Of a DNA stretch of 38,499 bases, positions 15,148 through 21,376 are shown in pieces; position 1 is the first letter of the stretch; every line of letters begins with the position of its first letter. This stretch comes from a virus, in the IMG/VR virus record IMGVR_UViG_3300033150_001469, positions 1 through 38,499 of that record; one strand, written 5' to 3'. A model generated the notes under the pieces. That model ran no database searches and was not told where the DNA came from. It worked only from the letters and a program-made list of their open reading frames with translations. The position numbers and the translations under genes were made by a program.

Positions 15148-15417
15148 ATGGCACATAACGTTCTGGAAGCAGTCAGAGTGCCGCAGGTGAAGTTTCCGGC
15201 GGAATCGGCTCAAGAGGTGGCCATTCGCGATCGGGTTTCGGAGATGCCCAAAAGTTGCGTCAAGACTTATCTGGCGGCCATGAAAGGACGCTCGGCTCGA
15301 TCGGCCATCCGGGCCTTCTGCCATATGTGTATGGGCTGGGCCGACTACCGGGCCGGCATCCGCCGGTGCAGCGACCCGGCCTGTCCGCTCTATCCGTACA
15401 GGCCGTATCGGGACTGA
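15148..15417 (+). CDS. Small Cys-rich protein, probable zinc-binding
   Basis: 89 residues. The C-terminal half holds four cysteines in two groups, FCHMCMGW and RRCSDPACPLYPYRPYR, spaced as for a zinc site. The 'C-x2-C ... RxC-x4-CPLYPYRP' pattern is common in phage proteins of unknown function that lie in replication clusters. AAAGGA precedes the ATG by eight bases. It may be a DNA- or protein-binding zinc adaptor. No enzymatic motif is visible. Confidence 0.7.
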   Translation: MAHNVLEAVRVPQVKFPAESAQEVAIRDRVSEMPKSCVKTYLAAMKGRSARSAIRAFCHMCMGWADYRAGIRRCSDPACPLYPYRPYRD

Positions 15418-15428
15418 AAGGCACGGCC

Positions 15429-15983
15429 ATGTCACGATTCAGCGACTACTTGAAGTCACTCGGTGCCTGCCGAGGTGCTGTCGCCTGGTCAGCCCAATTT
15501 CGCGGCGCTCAAGCCGCCTGGGAGGCCTGCGATCGCGGCGACTGGATGCTGTGGCTCCTAGCGAGGCGAATGGGCGATATCCGAGGCGAAAAACACCGGC
15601 GGCTCGTCAAGCTGGCCTGCGCATGCGTCAGGTTGGCCCTGAACCGCGAGGCCGATGGCCAGGGCGGGATCGGCATGATATTGCAGGCCGTCGAAGGCTG
15701 GGCGGATGGCCGACTAGACGGAACGGACCTTGTCGTCTGCCGAACGCTGCCCTCCGCACTCCACACGCTCACCTGGACCCCCTTCATCCCCGACCCCGCT
15801 GACCAGGCTGCCTGCGTTGCCGACGTTGCCAGCAGCGCCGCGCATGCCAGGGCCTACGCCGCCTGCGGCGCCAGAGCGACCAACCGCGTGGCCTTCGTCC
15901 ACGAGCAGGCCCGCACGTTGCGCCGCATGGCCGACCTGATCCGCCAACAGGTCCCCGACATTCGCCGGTGGAGGGCGCGATGA
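15429..15983 (+). CDS. Unknown conserved-type phage protein (GDWMLW motif)
   Basis: 184 residues from ATG 15429 with AAAGG eight bases upstream. The N-terminus (GACRGAVAWSAQF then AWEACDRGDWMLWLLARRM) matches a motif often seen in phage and prophage proteins of unknown function. The rest is Ala/Arg-rich and helical (ACACVRLALN, AACGARATNRVAF). No membrane span or catalytic motif is seen. Its stop overlaps the start of the HTH gene (ATGA), so the two are co-translated. Confidence 0.7.
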   Translation: MSRFSDYLKSLGACRGAVAWSAQFRGAQAAWEACDRGDWMLWLLARRMGDIRGEKHRRLVKLACACVRLALNREADGQGGIGMILQAVEGWADGRLDGTDLVVCRTLPSALHTLTWTPFIPDPADQAACVADVASSAAHARAYAACGARATNRVAFVHEQARTLRRMADLIRQQVPDIRRWRAR

Positions 15984-16261
15984 CGCGAGGTGGAATCATG
16001 CACGGAAGATTAGTCCCTATGACGCAGAAAACTGAATCATGGGCACCACGGATGCCTGACGGCCGCCCGGCGCCATACCTGATGACCAAGGCGGAGGTCG
16101 CCGAGTTTCTCCGGCTCGACGGGAGCCAGCTCGGAGTCAAGTTATGGCGGCTCCGCCGGAACCGAGGCTTGCGAGGCCTGAAGGTGGGTCGGTGTGTTCT
16201 TTACCCGCTCAATGAGGTGTTGCGCTTCGTCCATAACGAGGTGGAGCGGAGGCCGCAATGA
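15980..16261 (+). CDS. Small helix-turn-helix DNA-binding protein
   Basis: About 93 residues from ATG 15980 (ATGA overlap with the preceding stop); internal ATGs are possible starts. Residues ~38-85 (YLMTKAEVAEFLRLDGSQ, then WRLRRNRGLRGLKVGRCVLY) fit the MerR/excisionase-like winged helix HTH_17 pattern: 'lt..eva..l', a turn, and a basic beta strand. It may be an excisionase or a small regulator. Its position in the replication operon and not next to int makes a recombination-directionality role possible but unproven. It overlaps the resolvase start by four bases. Confidence 0.65.
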   Translation: MTRGGIMHGRLVPMTQKTESWAPRMPDGRPAPYLMTKAEVAEFLRLDGSQLGVKLWRLRRNRGLRGLKVGRCVLYPLNEVLRFVHNEVERRPQ

Positions 16262-16758
16262 GCCGGATACTCGCCATCGACCCAGGACCGGCACACAGCG
16301 CATATGTGCTGCTTGAGGGGCGAGAGGTCCTCGATCGGGCCATCGAACCCAATCTGAATGTGCTGCCGGCGATCAAGCGGAACAAGCACGACTGTTTGGC
16401 GGTCGAATGGCTTACGGGCTACGGCATGGCTGTCGGGGCATCCGTCTTTGAAACGTGCTTCTGGTGCGGCCGCTTCATCGAGGCGGCTCGCTCTCCGTAC
16501 CTGCTGATTCCCAGGCATGTCGTCAAGCGAAAATTGTGCGGAACCCCGAAGGCCCGAGATAGCAACGTACGGGCTGCGATCATAGGCCTCTACGGCGGCG
16601 ACCGGCCAACCGCAATAGGGACCAAGAAGAAACCCGGACCGCTCTACGGGATCAAGCGCGACATGTGGGCCGCTCTGGCAGTTGCAATCGTGGCCGCTTG
16701 CCAGCTGGATTCCGCGACGAACGTGGCGAGCTGTCCGGAACCGACGAAAGGAGCATGA
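16258..16758 (+). CDS. RuvC-like Holliday-junction resolvase
   Basis: 166 residues. An RNase H-fold start, ILAIDPGPAHSAYVLL, gives the first acidic residue (D8). A second acid is E50 in CLAVEW, and the C-terminal acid is D135 in KRDMWAALAVA, matching the RuvC motif order. It would resolve branched DNA before packaging, the role T7 gives to endonuclease gp3. It starts with an ATGA overlap with the HTH gene and ends with an ATGA overlap into the small membrane protein. Confidence 0.8.
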   Translation: MSRILAIDPGPAHSAYVLLEGREVLDRAIEPNLNVLPAIKRNKHDCLAVEWLTGYGMAVGASVFETCFWCGRFIEAARSPYLLIPRHVVKRKLCGTPKARDSNVRAAIIGLYGGDRPTAIGTKKKPGPLYGIKRDMWAALAVAIVAACQLDSATNVASCPEPTKGA

Positions 16759-16919
16759 GATCCGTGGAGAATGACGGGCTGATTCGTGGAGGCCAGGGGC
16801 GGGTTGCCGGCGAACTGGTCGAGATGACGAAAAGGCTGGGTTGGGTCGTTGTTTGGAGCCTCGTTGTCCTCGTCTGCGGATTGATTGCGGGGCTCTGGAA
16901 ACCCCTTGTTGGCGGATAA
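16755..16919 (+). CDS. Small single-span membrane protein
   Basis: 54 residues from ATG 16755, which overlaps the resolvase stop; AAAGGAG lies just upstream. After a polar N-terminus (MRSVENDGLIRGGQGRVAGE) there is one strong membrane segment (GWVVVWSLVVLVCGLIAGLW) and a very short end. It could be a superinfection-exclusion or antiholin-type factor, but only position and topology are known. Confidence 0.55.
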   Translation: MRSVENDGLIRGGQGRVAGELVEMTKRLGWVVVWSLVVLVCGLIAGLWKPLVGG

Positions 16920-17066
16920 GGGAACGAGACGGCAGGGCCGGGGCAGGTCAGGCGAAGGATCGCCGTGCGGACGGATGGGATCAAGCCCGCCCCGGCCCGC
17001 CAACCCGTCGTCGCGCAGGCAGCGCCCGGGCGACGGGACGGTATGGCAGGCTGATAGGACATTGGC

Positions 17067-17963
17067 GTGGCAGGCAAGATCCTCAAGCTGAATGCGGCGG
17101 TCGCTAGGCGGACAGATTTAACCCCGAGCGACAAGCTCGTCTTGGCCGTTCTCAGCGCCTACGCTGGCGCCAATCGGGCGACATGGCCGGGAGTTCGAGT
17201 CCTGGCGAGGGAGTCGGGTTTGCACCGGGTAACGGTCCTGAGAGCCATCAGGAGATTGGAAACACGCGGGTTAATGGTGAGCGGCTACAGAAAGAGCCCT
17301 GCGAACAGATCCAGTGTCGCAAAATGCGACCGGTCGCAAAATGCGACCGTTCGCAAAATGCGACCGACTCTGGTTGCAAAATGCGACCAGCCTTGGTCGC
17401 AAAATGCGACCCCCCTTGGCTGCAAAATGCGACCGGTCGCAAAATGCGACCAGTCGCAAAATGCGACGATCTCCGGTCGCATAACCGACGGCGGTTCGGA
17501 CGGTAATGGCGATTCTTACGCGCGCGCGCACGCGCGCGACAGTACTAACAGTAGTAATATAGTTACTAATAGATCCCTTAGTAATAGTAATCCCCTAAAG
17601 GGGGGGGATAAAAGGGGGGGGAAAGAGCGCCGGCACGAGCCGTTTGCCGATGCCTTCCGCGAAGCTTTCGAGTCGCACTTCGGTACGACCTACTCCTGGG
17701 CCAAGTCAGATTTCGTGCAGCTTGCTGCGTGGCGGAAGAACTGGCCGGCCGTCTCTCCCGGGGAGTTTGCCGAGACGGCGAAACGCCTCTGGAGTCTAGG
17801 ACAATTCGCCCCCGCCGCCAGCCTGACCATACGGGGGATGTGCGCCCGGTGGCCTCAGTTGCAAGCCACACTTCGACTGCGCGGAGGCGGAAGTCGTTAT
17901 GACATCCATCCTGACGGCTACGACGAAGGGATCTGTGTCAATGACCGAAATGACCGTCCATGA
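17067..17963 (+). CDS. Replication initiator, lambda O-like, with origin inside the gene
   Basis: 298 residues from GTG 17067. The N-terminal ~75 residues form a winged-helix domain (TPSDKLVLAVLSAYAGANRA, ARESGLHRVTVLRAIRRLE) as in phage replication initiators. Residues ~84-134 are translated iterons (repeating AKCD, QNAT and KMRP), followed by a Ser/Asn-rich low-complexity linker from the AT-rich segment. The C-terminal domain (~195-285) would contact the helicase loader. The layout of N-terminal DNA-binding domain, origin inside the gene and a DnaC-like gene immediately downstream (overlapping by 65 bases) is that of lambda O/P. It should bind the iterons and bring in the host helicase. Confidence 0.82.
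   Translation: MAGKILKLNAAVARRTDLTPSDKLVLAVLSAYAGANRATWPGVRVLARESGLHRVTVLRAIRRLETRGLMVSGYRKSPANRSSVAKCDRSQNATVRKMRPTLVAKCDQPWSQNATPLGCKMRPVAKCDQSQNATISGRITDGGSDGNGDSYARAHARDSTNSSNIVTNRSLSNSNPLKGGDKRGGKERRHEPFADAFREAFESHFGTTYSWAKSDFVQLAAWRKNWPAVSPGEFAETAKRLWSLGQFAPAASLTIRGMCARWPQLQATLRLRGGGSRYDIHPDGYDEGICVNDRNDRP
17317..17467 (+). repeat. Eight origin iterons with symmetric 17/23-bp spacing
   Basis: Eight copies of TCGCAAAATGCGAC start at 17317, 17334, 17351, 17374, 17397, 17420, 17437 and 17454; the copies at 17374 and 17420 differ at the first two bases only. Each is an inverted repeat (GTCGCA-AAA-TGCGAC), suiting a dimeric initiator. Start-to-start spacing is 17, 17, 23, 23, 23, 17, 17. 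All spacings are 2 modulo 3, so successive copies cycle through the three frames and leave the gene open. A degenerate half site follows at 17477. This is the probable replication origin. Confidence 0.88.
17518..17594 (+). other. Putative DNA-unwinding region beside the iterons
   Basis: A 21-base alternating purine-pyrimidine CG run (17518-17538, prone to left-handed DNA) is followed by an AT-rich block (17541-17594) unique in this GC-rich genome. The block repeats TAGTAA/TTACTA units, including TAGTAATAGTAA at 17579-17590, which resembles DnaA-trio elements. The position next to the iterons matches the AT-rich unwinding region of lambdoid origins. Confidence 0.6.
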
Positions 17964-18549
17964 GCACATCGAGAGACACCGTGTCGCTAGCCTACCACCG
18001 AGGTACAGGTGCCGGAAGCTCTCGGATTTCAGCCAGGCGATTCAGACACGGATGCTGGGCTTTTTGGATGACTCTAGTTGGTGCTGCTACATCTACGGCG
18101 CGGTTGGCACCTGCAAGAGCTCGCTGGCGGTTGCAACGCTTCAAACCTGGCGGGATCGCCAGGTCGGACTGCGCCGCGCCCAGGGCCACTTCGTGCCGAT
18201 CTATAGCCTGGCCGAGGTTCTCCGTAACCTAGCCGTCAGCGCTTCAACTCTAGACGCCTGGAAGCAAAGCCCTTTCCTGATCTTGGATGACCTCGGGGCC
18301 AGCCGCTCCACGCCACACATAGTCGAACGGACGTGCTTCCTGTTGGAGTACCGTTACGACCACTCGGACGGCAACGCCAAGACGATCGTCACGAGCAATC
18401 TTGACCTGAAGCACCTGGCGGAAGCCTTGGATCCCCGCCTTGCCTCCCGGCTACAAGAAGGATTGATCCTGAACATGGGCCGGCATGACATGCGGCGGGC
18501 AGGGACTCGGAGACTGGTCGATGCTGAGAGTGTGGCAACCGATTCGTGA
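17899..18549 (+). CDS. DnaC-like helicase loader (lambda P functional analogue)
   Basis: 216 residues from ATG 17899 (202 if ATG 17941 is used). An AAA+ core is visible: Walker A GAVGTCKS (~67-74, with Cys before Lys), Walker B FLILDDLG (~126-133), sensor-1 TIVTSN and an arginine-finger-like LDPRLASRLQEG. This order is diagnostic for DnaC/IstB-type loaders. It would deliver the host DnaB-type helicase to the initiator at the iterons. It overlaps the initiator gene's end, and the downstream small gene overlaps its own end. No phage helicase, primase or DNA polymerase is encoded, so it probably hands over to host replication proteins. Confidence 0.88.
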   Translation: MTSILTATTKGSVSMTEMTVHEHIERHRVASLPPRYRCRKLSDFSQAIQTRMLGFLDDSSWCCYIYGAVGTCKSSLAVATLQTWRDRQVGLRRAQGHFVPIYSLAEVLRNLAVSASTLDAWKQSPFLILDDLGASRSTPHIVERTCFLLEYRYDHSDGNAKTIVTSNLDLKHLAEALDPRLASRLQEGLILNMGRHDMRRAGTRRLVDAESVATDS

Positions 18550-18808
18550 AGCTCCCCCGTTAAGGGGACTGCGACCCTTGAGCAAGCAGGTTCGGCCGTG
18601 GTGGGCGGCTGGCCTAAAACGGCTGGAGGCTACGGTATATGCTTGCGGACCGGGGCGCTACCTGCACGTGACGGGGTACCGGCGGAGGGATGATTGGCTC
18701 CGGGCAGGTACCGACGCACTGGACGGCTACGAGCGGGTTGATCGCTGGTACATGCTGCTTCGACGGGAAAAGGACGGAACTCGACGGTGCCCCGGCGAAC
18801 CTACCTGA
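18521..18808 (+). CDS. Small unknown protein, replication operon
   Basis: 95 residues from ATG 18521, CGGAG eight bases upstream. Basic, with several Trp and Tyr residues in a beta-like layout (ATVYACGPGRYLHVTGYRRR, DRWYMLLRREKDG). No recognised family. It overlaps the helicase loader end by 29 bases, and its stop overlaps the ATG of the next small gene (TGATG). Confidence 0.6.
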   Translation: MLRVWQPIREAPPLRGLRPLSKQVRPWWAAGLKRLEATVYACGPGRYLHVTGYRRRDDWLRAGTDALDGYERVDRWYMLLRREKDGTRRCPGEPT

Positions 18809-19002
18809 TGTATGTGGTGTGCCACAGGACGAGCAGGGGCCTCAATCCGTGGAGGGGCTACGTCGGTCGGGTGACGCTGTTCTCGGAGGAGTCCGAAGCC
18901 CGGTGGTTTGCCAAAACCATCATGGACCACGATCCCACGGTTCGCGGGCTTTGCGTTAGGGAAGCCGCGTTAACCGTGGACCTCAGCGAGGAAGACGGCT
19001 GA
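18808..19002 (+). CDS. Small unknown protein at the end of the replication operon
   Basis: 64 residues from ATG 18808, which overlaps the preceding stop; a GTG at 18787 would add seven residues. A compact alpha/beta sequence (GYVGRVTLFSEESEARWFAK) with an acidic end. No domain is recognised. It is the last gene before the attP region, and no clear terminator lies behind it. Confidence 0.6.
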   Translation: MYVVCHRTSRGLNPWRGYVGRVTLFSEESEARWFAKTIMDHDPTVRGLCVREAALTVDLSEEDG

Positions 19003-19020
19003 CCCGTCCGGTGCTGATTT

Positions 19021-19268
19021 TTGTACCCAAATTGTACCCAAACGGGCGCAACGCGAGCGCAATTCCACGTCAAGGCACACGCAATGTGCGTTGCATATTC
19101 TTGCAGCGGCGTACGTTAGATACTGGCACGCAAGGGCTTACAGCGCCCTTCCTTAGCTTGGGAAGCTGGCATTCTGCCACTGAATTACGCCCGCATGTCG
19201 TTAAACCGTAAAGGATTGCGTGGCTCGGAGATTCTCGGCAACAAAATTGTACCCATTTTGTACCCAAA
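19021..19268. other. Phage attachment site attP with phased arm repeats
   Basis: Two pairs of TTGTACCCAAA-type direct repeats flank a core. The left pair starts at 19021 and 19032, the right pair at 19247 (TTGTACCCA, then T) and 19258. Within each pair the spacing is 11 bases, one DNA turn, and all four point the same way, as expected for integrase arm-type sites. The core lies at the anticodon stem-loop of a tRNA-Gly fragment, with inverted core half-sites AGCTT-GGG-AAGCT at 19155-19167. The int gene ends 15 bases to the right. An AAGGGC/GCCCTT inverted repeat at 19132-19150 adjoins the core. Confidence 0.85.
19155..19194 (-). tRNA. 5' half of a tRNA-Gly(CCC), attachment core, not a complete tRNA
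   Basis: On the minus strand, 40 bases reproduce the 5' part of a tRNA-Gly: acceptor strand GCGGGCG, TA, a D arm ATTC...GAAT, then the anticodon stem and loop CCAGC-TTCCCAA-GCT (anticodon CCC). Identity stops three bases into the 3' strand of the anticodon stem. No T arm or 3' acceptor strand follows. This is the part shared with a host tRNA gene at which integration would occur, with crossover in the anticodon loop. It is unusual that the phage carries the 5' half and not the 3' half. Confidence 0.85.
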
Positions 19269-19282
19269 CTGGTTGTCAAGCG

Positions 19283-20377
19283 CTACGATGGCTTGGCGAC
19301 AAGAGCCGGCTGTGCAGCCCGCTCGAAGTCGCTGTCCTTGACCCGGTGGTAGTAGGTCGCGGCGACCTCGGGGCTGTGTCCAAGCCACTGGCAGACTGTA
19401 TACGGGTCGAATCGCTGCATCCAGTCCATTTCCGCGTTTTTTCGCAACGTGTGGCACCAGCGTTTCCACGCCGGAACGCCTGCCCGCTGGCAGAGTGACC
19501 GGAAACCCTTCCAGAGGTGATTCTGCTTGGGAAGACTTTCTGGCGGGATGACCCGCGGACCGGACAACTCGCTGGAGGCGCGCGCGTAGGCATCAACCAA
19601 CAGCCGGTAAAGGTCCGGGTCGATCGGAACCTCGCGGCAGGCATCCTTCGTAGTGCGGTAGCGGCGCTTGCTGACGACCCATAGGCGCCGCGTCTCGAAG
19701 TCGACGTGCTCCCATCGCAGCCGAAGGGCCTCGCCTTGCCGTAGGCCAGCTAGCCGGCAAAGGGCCAACAACAGCTGCCAGCCGATGGACGGGCTGGCGT
19801 CCACAAGCCGCCAAAGCAGCTCGCGGCTGACGTAGAACCAGCGCTTTTCCGGGCGGGGCGGCGTGCCTCGGAGTCCGACAAATGGGTTCCGCAAGAGCAG
19901 GCCCTCGCGGGTGGCGGCCTGAAAGATCGCCTTGGCCTCCCTGACGCTACGGCAGACTGTCGGTTCGCTGGGAACGCCCCGCATCCGGCGGTTTGCGCCG
20001 GCTAGCTCGCCCCGCTCGAGCGCCGCTCGCCAGTCGGCCGCATCGGCAGGCGTGATCTGGTCCATGCGTATCGCGTCACCGAAGTAGGCCAGCAGGTAGC
20101 GGATCGTCTGCCGGTACAGTTCCACAGTACCCGGCGCGAGGCGCGGGCGGTTCCGCAAGTAGCGTTCGGCGTAATCTCGCAGGGCGGGGGCGTCCCCGGG
20201 CTCCGTCCGGCCGCTGTTCAGCTCAAGCTGGAGCAGGTCGACTCGGTGTTGGGCGGCCCGGCGGGTAATCTTGGCGCGTGACCCGAGGCCCTTGGCGTGC
20301 TGCCGGCCCAGATGGTCACGCCATCGGGCTTGCCAATATCGGCCGTTGCAGACCAAGTGAACGTGTATCAGATTCAT
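19283..20377 (-). CDS. int: Tyrosine-family integrase
   Basis: 364 residues. N-terminal ~60 residues are an arm-binding-type domain (CNGRYWQARWRDHLGRQHAKG), ~65-165 a core-binding SAM-like domain, and ~180-355 the catalytic domain. Catalytic residues are visible: R213 in LAGLRQGEALRL, Lys near 237-244, H309 and R312 in HTLRKN, H334 in LGHSPE and nucleophile Y343 in TYYHRV. Its ATG overlaps the stop of the XRE gene (ATGA). attP lies just downstream on the same strand, as in many temperate phages. It would catalyse integration into a host tRNA-Gly gene, probably with host DNA-bending proteins. Confidence 0.95.
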   Translation of the reverse strand: MNLIHVHLVCNGRYWQARWRDHLGRQHAKGLGSRAKITRRAAQHRVDLLQLELNSGRTEPGDAPALRDYAERYLRNRPRLAPGTVELYRQTIRYLLAYFGDAIRMDQITPADAADWRAALERGELAGANRRMRGVPSEPTVCRSVREAKAIFQAATREGLLLRNPFVGLRGTPPRPEKRWFYVSRELLWRLVDASPSIGWQLLLALCRLAGLRQGEALRLRWEHVDFETRRLWVVSKRRYRTTKDACREVPIDPDLYRLLVDAYARASSELSGPRVIPPESLPKQNHLWKGFRSLCQRAGVPAWKRWCHTLRKNAEMDWMQRFDPYTVCQWLGHSPEVAATYYHRVKDSDFERAAQPALVAKPS

Positions 20378-20631
20378 GGTTCTGCTCCCTCAGCTTGCTC
20401 TTCCGGCGCCCGGCAGCCGCGTCCGCTAAGCAGGCTGCTTGAGGACAGGCCGAGCGCGGCGGCCATTCGGTCCAATGTGGTCCAGGACGGGTTTAGCTGA
20501 CCGCGTTCGACGTGGCTCCAGTGGGCCTGGGTGATCCCGGCCCGGGCTGCAGCTTGCGATTGGGTCAAGCCCAACCGCTTCCGGCGAGCCCGGAGCCGTG
20601 CCGGCACCGGAATCTTCACGCTCTTGTTCAT
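20374..20631 (-). CDS. XRE-family helix-turn-helix regulator
   Basis: 85 residues from ATG 20631 (AGGAGG six bases upstream). A Cro/CI-type HTH spans residues ~8-65: RLRARRKRLGLTQSQAAARA, then GITQAHWSHVERGQLNPSW. The C-terminal ~20 residues are acidic and unstructured; there is no LexA-like protease or dimerisation domain, so it is closer to Cro or a small repressor than to lambda CI. It is co-translated with int, suggesting control of lysogeny or of the minus-strand accessory operon. The 5' part is overlapped by a zinc-finger ORF in another frame. Confidence 0.82.
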   Translation of the reverse strand: MNKSVKIPVPARLRARRKRLGLTQSQAAARAGITQAHWSHVERGQLNPSWTTLDRMAAALGLSSSSLLSGRGCRAPEEQAEGAEP

Positions 20632-20794
20632 TGATGACCTCCTCAAGTAGGCTCTCAAGCCAGCGAATCTTGCACGCCTTACAGCAGAACGTTCGTAGCT
20701 CGCCTGCTGCTTCTAGGACGGCCCAGCCCTCGGGCAGCGAGCCTTTGGCCGGAATCCGCCAAGTTCCACATTCATCGCACTCGTACTTGATCAT
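20426..20794 (-). CDS. Small zinc-finger-like protein whose frame runs through the XRE gene
   Basis: 122 codons from ATG 20794 (GGAG nine bases upstream). The first ~55 residues look like a genuine domain, with two Cys pairs (YECDECGTW and FCCKACKIRW) and an acidic helix (WLESLLEEVINEQERE). From about residue 55 the frame coincides with the XRE gene in another phase and reads as low-quality Pro/Arg/Gly-rich sequence. Either the protein really has this tail, or the domain ends by frameshift or the tail is tolerated. The role is unknown; a small zinc adaptor or regulator is possible. Confidence 0.55.
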   Translation of the reverse strand: MIKYECDECGTWRIPAKGSLPEGWAVLEAAGELRTFCCKACKIRWLESLLEEVINEQEREDSGAGTAPGSPEAVGLDPIASCSPGRDHPGPLEPRRTRSAKPVLDHIGPNGRRARPVLKQPA

Positions 20795-20836
20795 TGCTTT
20801 CACTCCCATACCGGCTCATACGTCTACCGAAAAATG

Positions 20837-21253
20837 TCATCTCGACAGGTGTACAGCCTCCCCCCCCCCCGATGCCCGGGATGATCCAATCGCCGCGTTT
20901 CGCCTTCGGCGGGCAGCGTAACTCCAAGCAGCCCCCCCAGGCGAGAAGACCGCCCATTCGCACTCGCCGACCAACAAGCGTTCCGCAGCAGCTATGATGC
21001 CCTCGGGTGGGGGACTCTCTAGGGTTGCTTGATCGTCTGCGAGGAATTGCGGATCATCTTGCCAGTGCGGTCCGTAGAACTCGGCACAGACAGCCTGACC
21101 CGGGTCCCAAGTCTTGCCGCAGCGACGGTCGTAGATGCCCCCGCCCCACCGGTCGGCGATGCGATCAATCAGTGCAACAAGTTGCCTCCATCGCGGGTGC
21201 ATTTTGCCTCCTTCCGGCAATGTCGGCTCGCGCTGGTCTGTCTCAGTCGTCAT
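20837..21253 (-). CDS. Unknown small protein with a G11 tract near its 3' end
   Basis: 138 residues, ATG 21253 with AAAGGAG upstream. The sequence is acidic to neutral with Trp-rich patches (HPRWRQLVALIDRIADRWGG, AVCAEFYGPHWQDDPQF), and the ERLLVGECEWAVFSPGGAAW segment may form a small alpha/beta domain. No family recognised. An 11-base C run on the plus strand (20860-20870) lies in the last codons, so the last residues depend on exact homopolymer length. It belongs to the accessory operon that reads from 23573 toward int. Confidence 0.6.
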   Translation of the reverse strand: MTTETDQREPTLPEGGKMHPRWRQLVALIDRIADRWGGGIYDRRCGKTWDPGQAVCAEFYGPHWQDDPQFLADDQATLESPPPEGIIAAAERLLVGECEWAVFSPGGAAWSYAARRRRNAAIGSSRASGGGEAVHLSR

Positions 21254-21292
21254 GATCCGGCTCCTTTGATAATTCTCTCCTGCTGACCGCGA

Positions 21293-21342
21293 CAGGTGCG
21301 CTCAAGCGCCTCAGGCGGAGGTCTCCGCTTGGAGCGCACCTG
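21293..21342 (-). promoter_or_regulatory. Long stem-loop between two accessory genes
   Basis: CAGGTGCGCTCAAGCG (21293-21308) pairs with 21326-21342 with a single bulged base, and CCTC/GAGG pairs inside. The structure lies in the 123-base gap 21254-21376 on the transcribed strand and has no T run behind it on the minus strand. It resembles a processing (RNase III-type) or stabilising hairpin more than a terminator. Confidence 0.5.
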
Positions 21343-21376
21343 GCGGCAGCGTTCCACCGGACGGGCCGGCGCCGGT

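Noticed and set aside
16920-17066. Possible small genes in the gap before the initiator
   Set aside because: Open frames (for example 16885-17091) have no start signal and overlap in odd phase; only GC-rich inverted repeats are seen.
17317-17467. CRISPR-like array
   Set aside because: Repeats are 14-15 bp with 3-9 bp between them, far too short for CRISPR spacers, lie inside an initiator gene and are palindromic. An origin iteron array fits better.
17248-17531. Repetitive small ORFs on both strands over the iterons (AFC...HFAT peptides)
   Set aside because: They arise because the iteron spacing leaves all frames open. They have no ribosome binding sites, and the initiator frame explains the sequence.
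19100-19200. A complete functional tRNA gene
   Set aside because: Only the 5' half through the anticodon loop is present on the minus strand; T arm and 3' acceptor strand are missing, so it is an attachment core.
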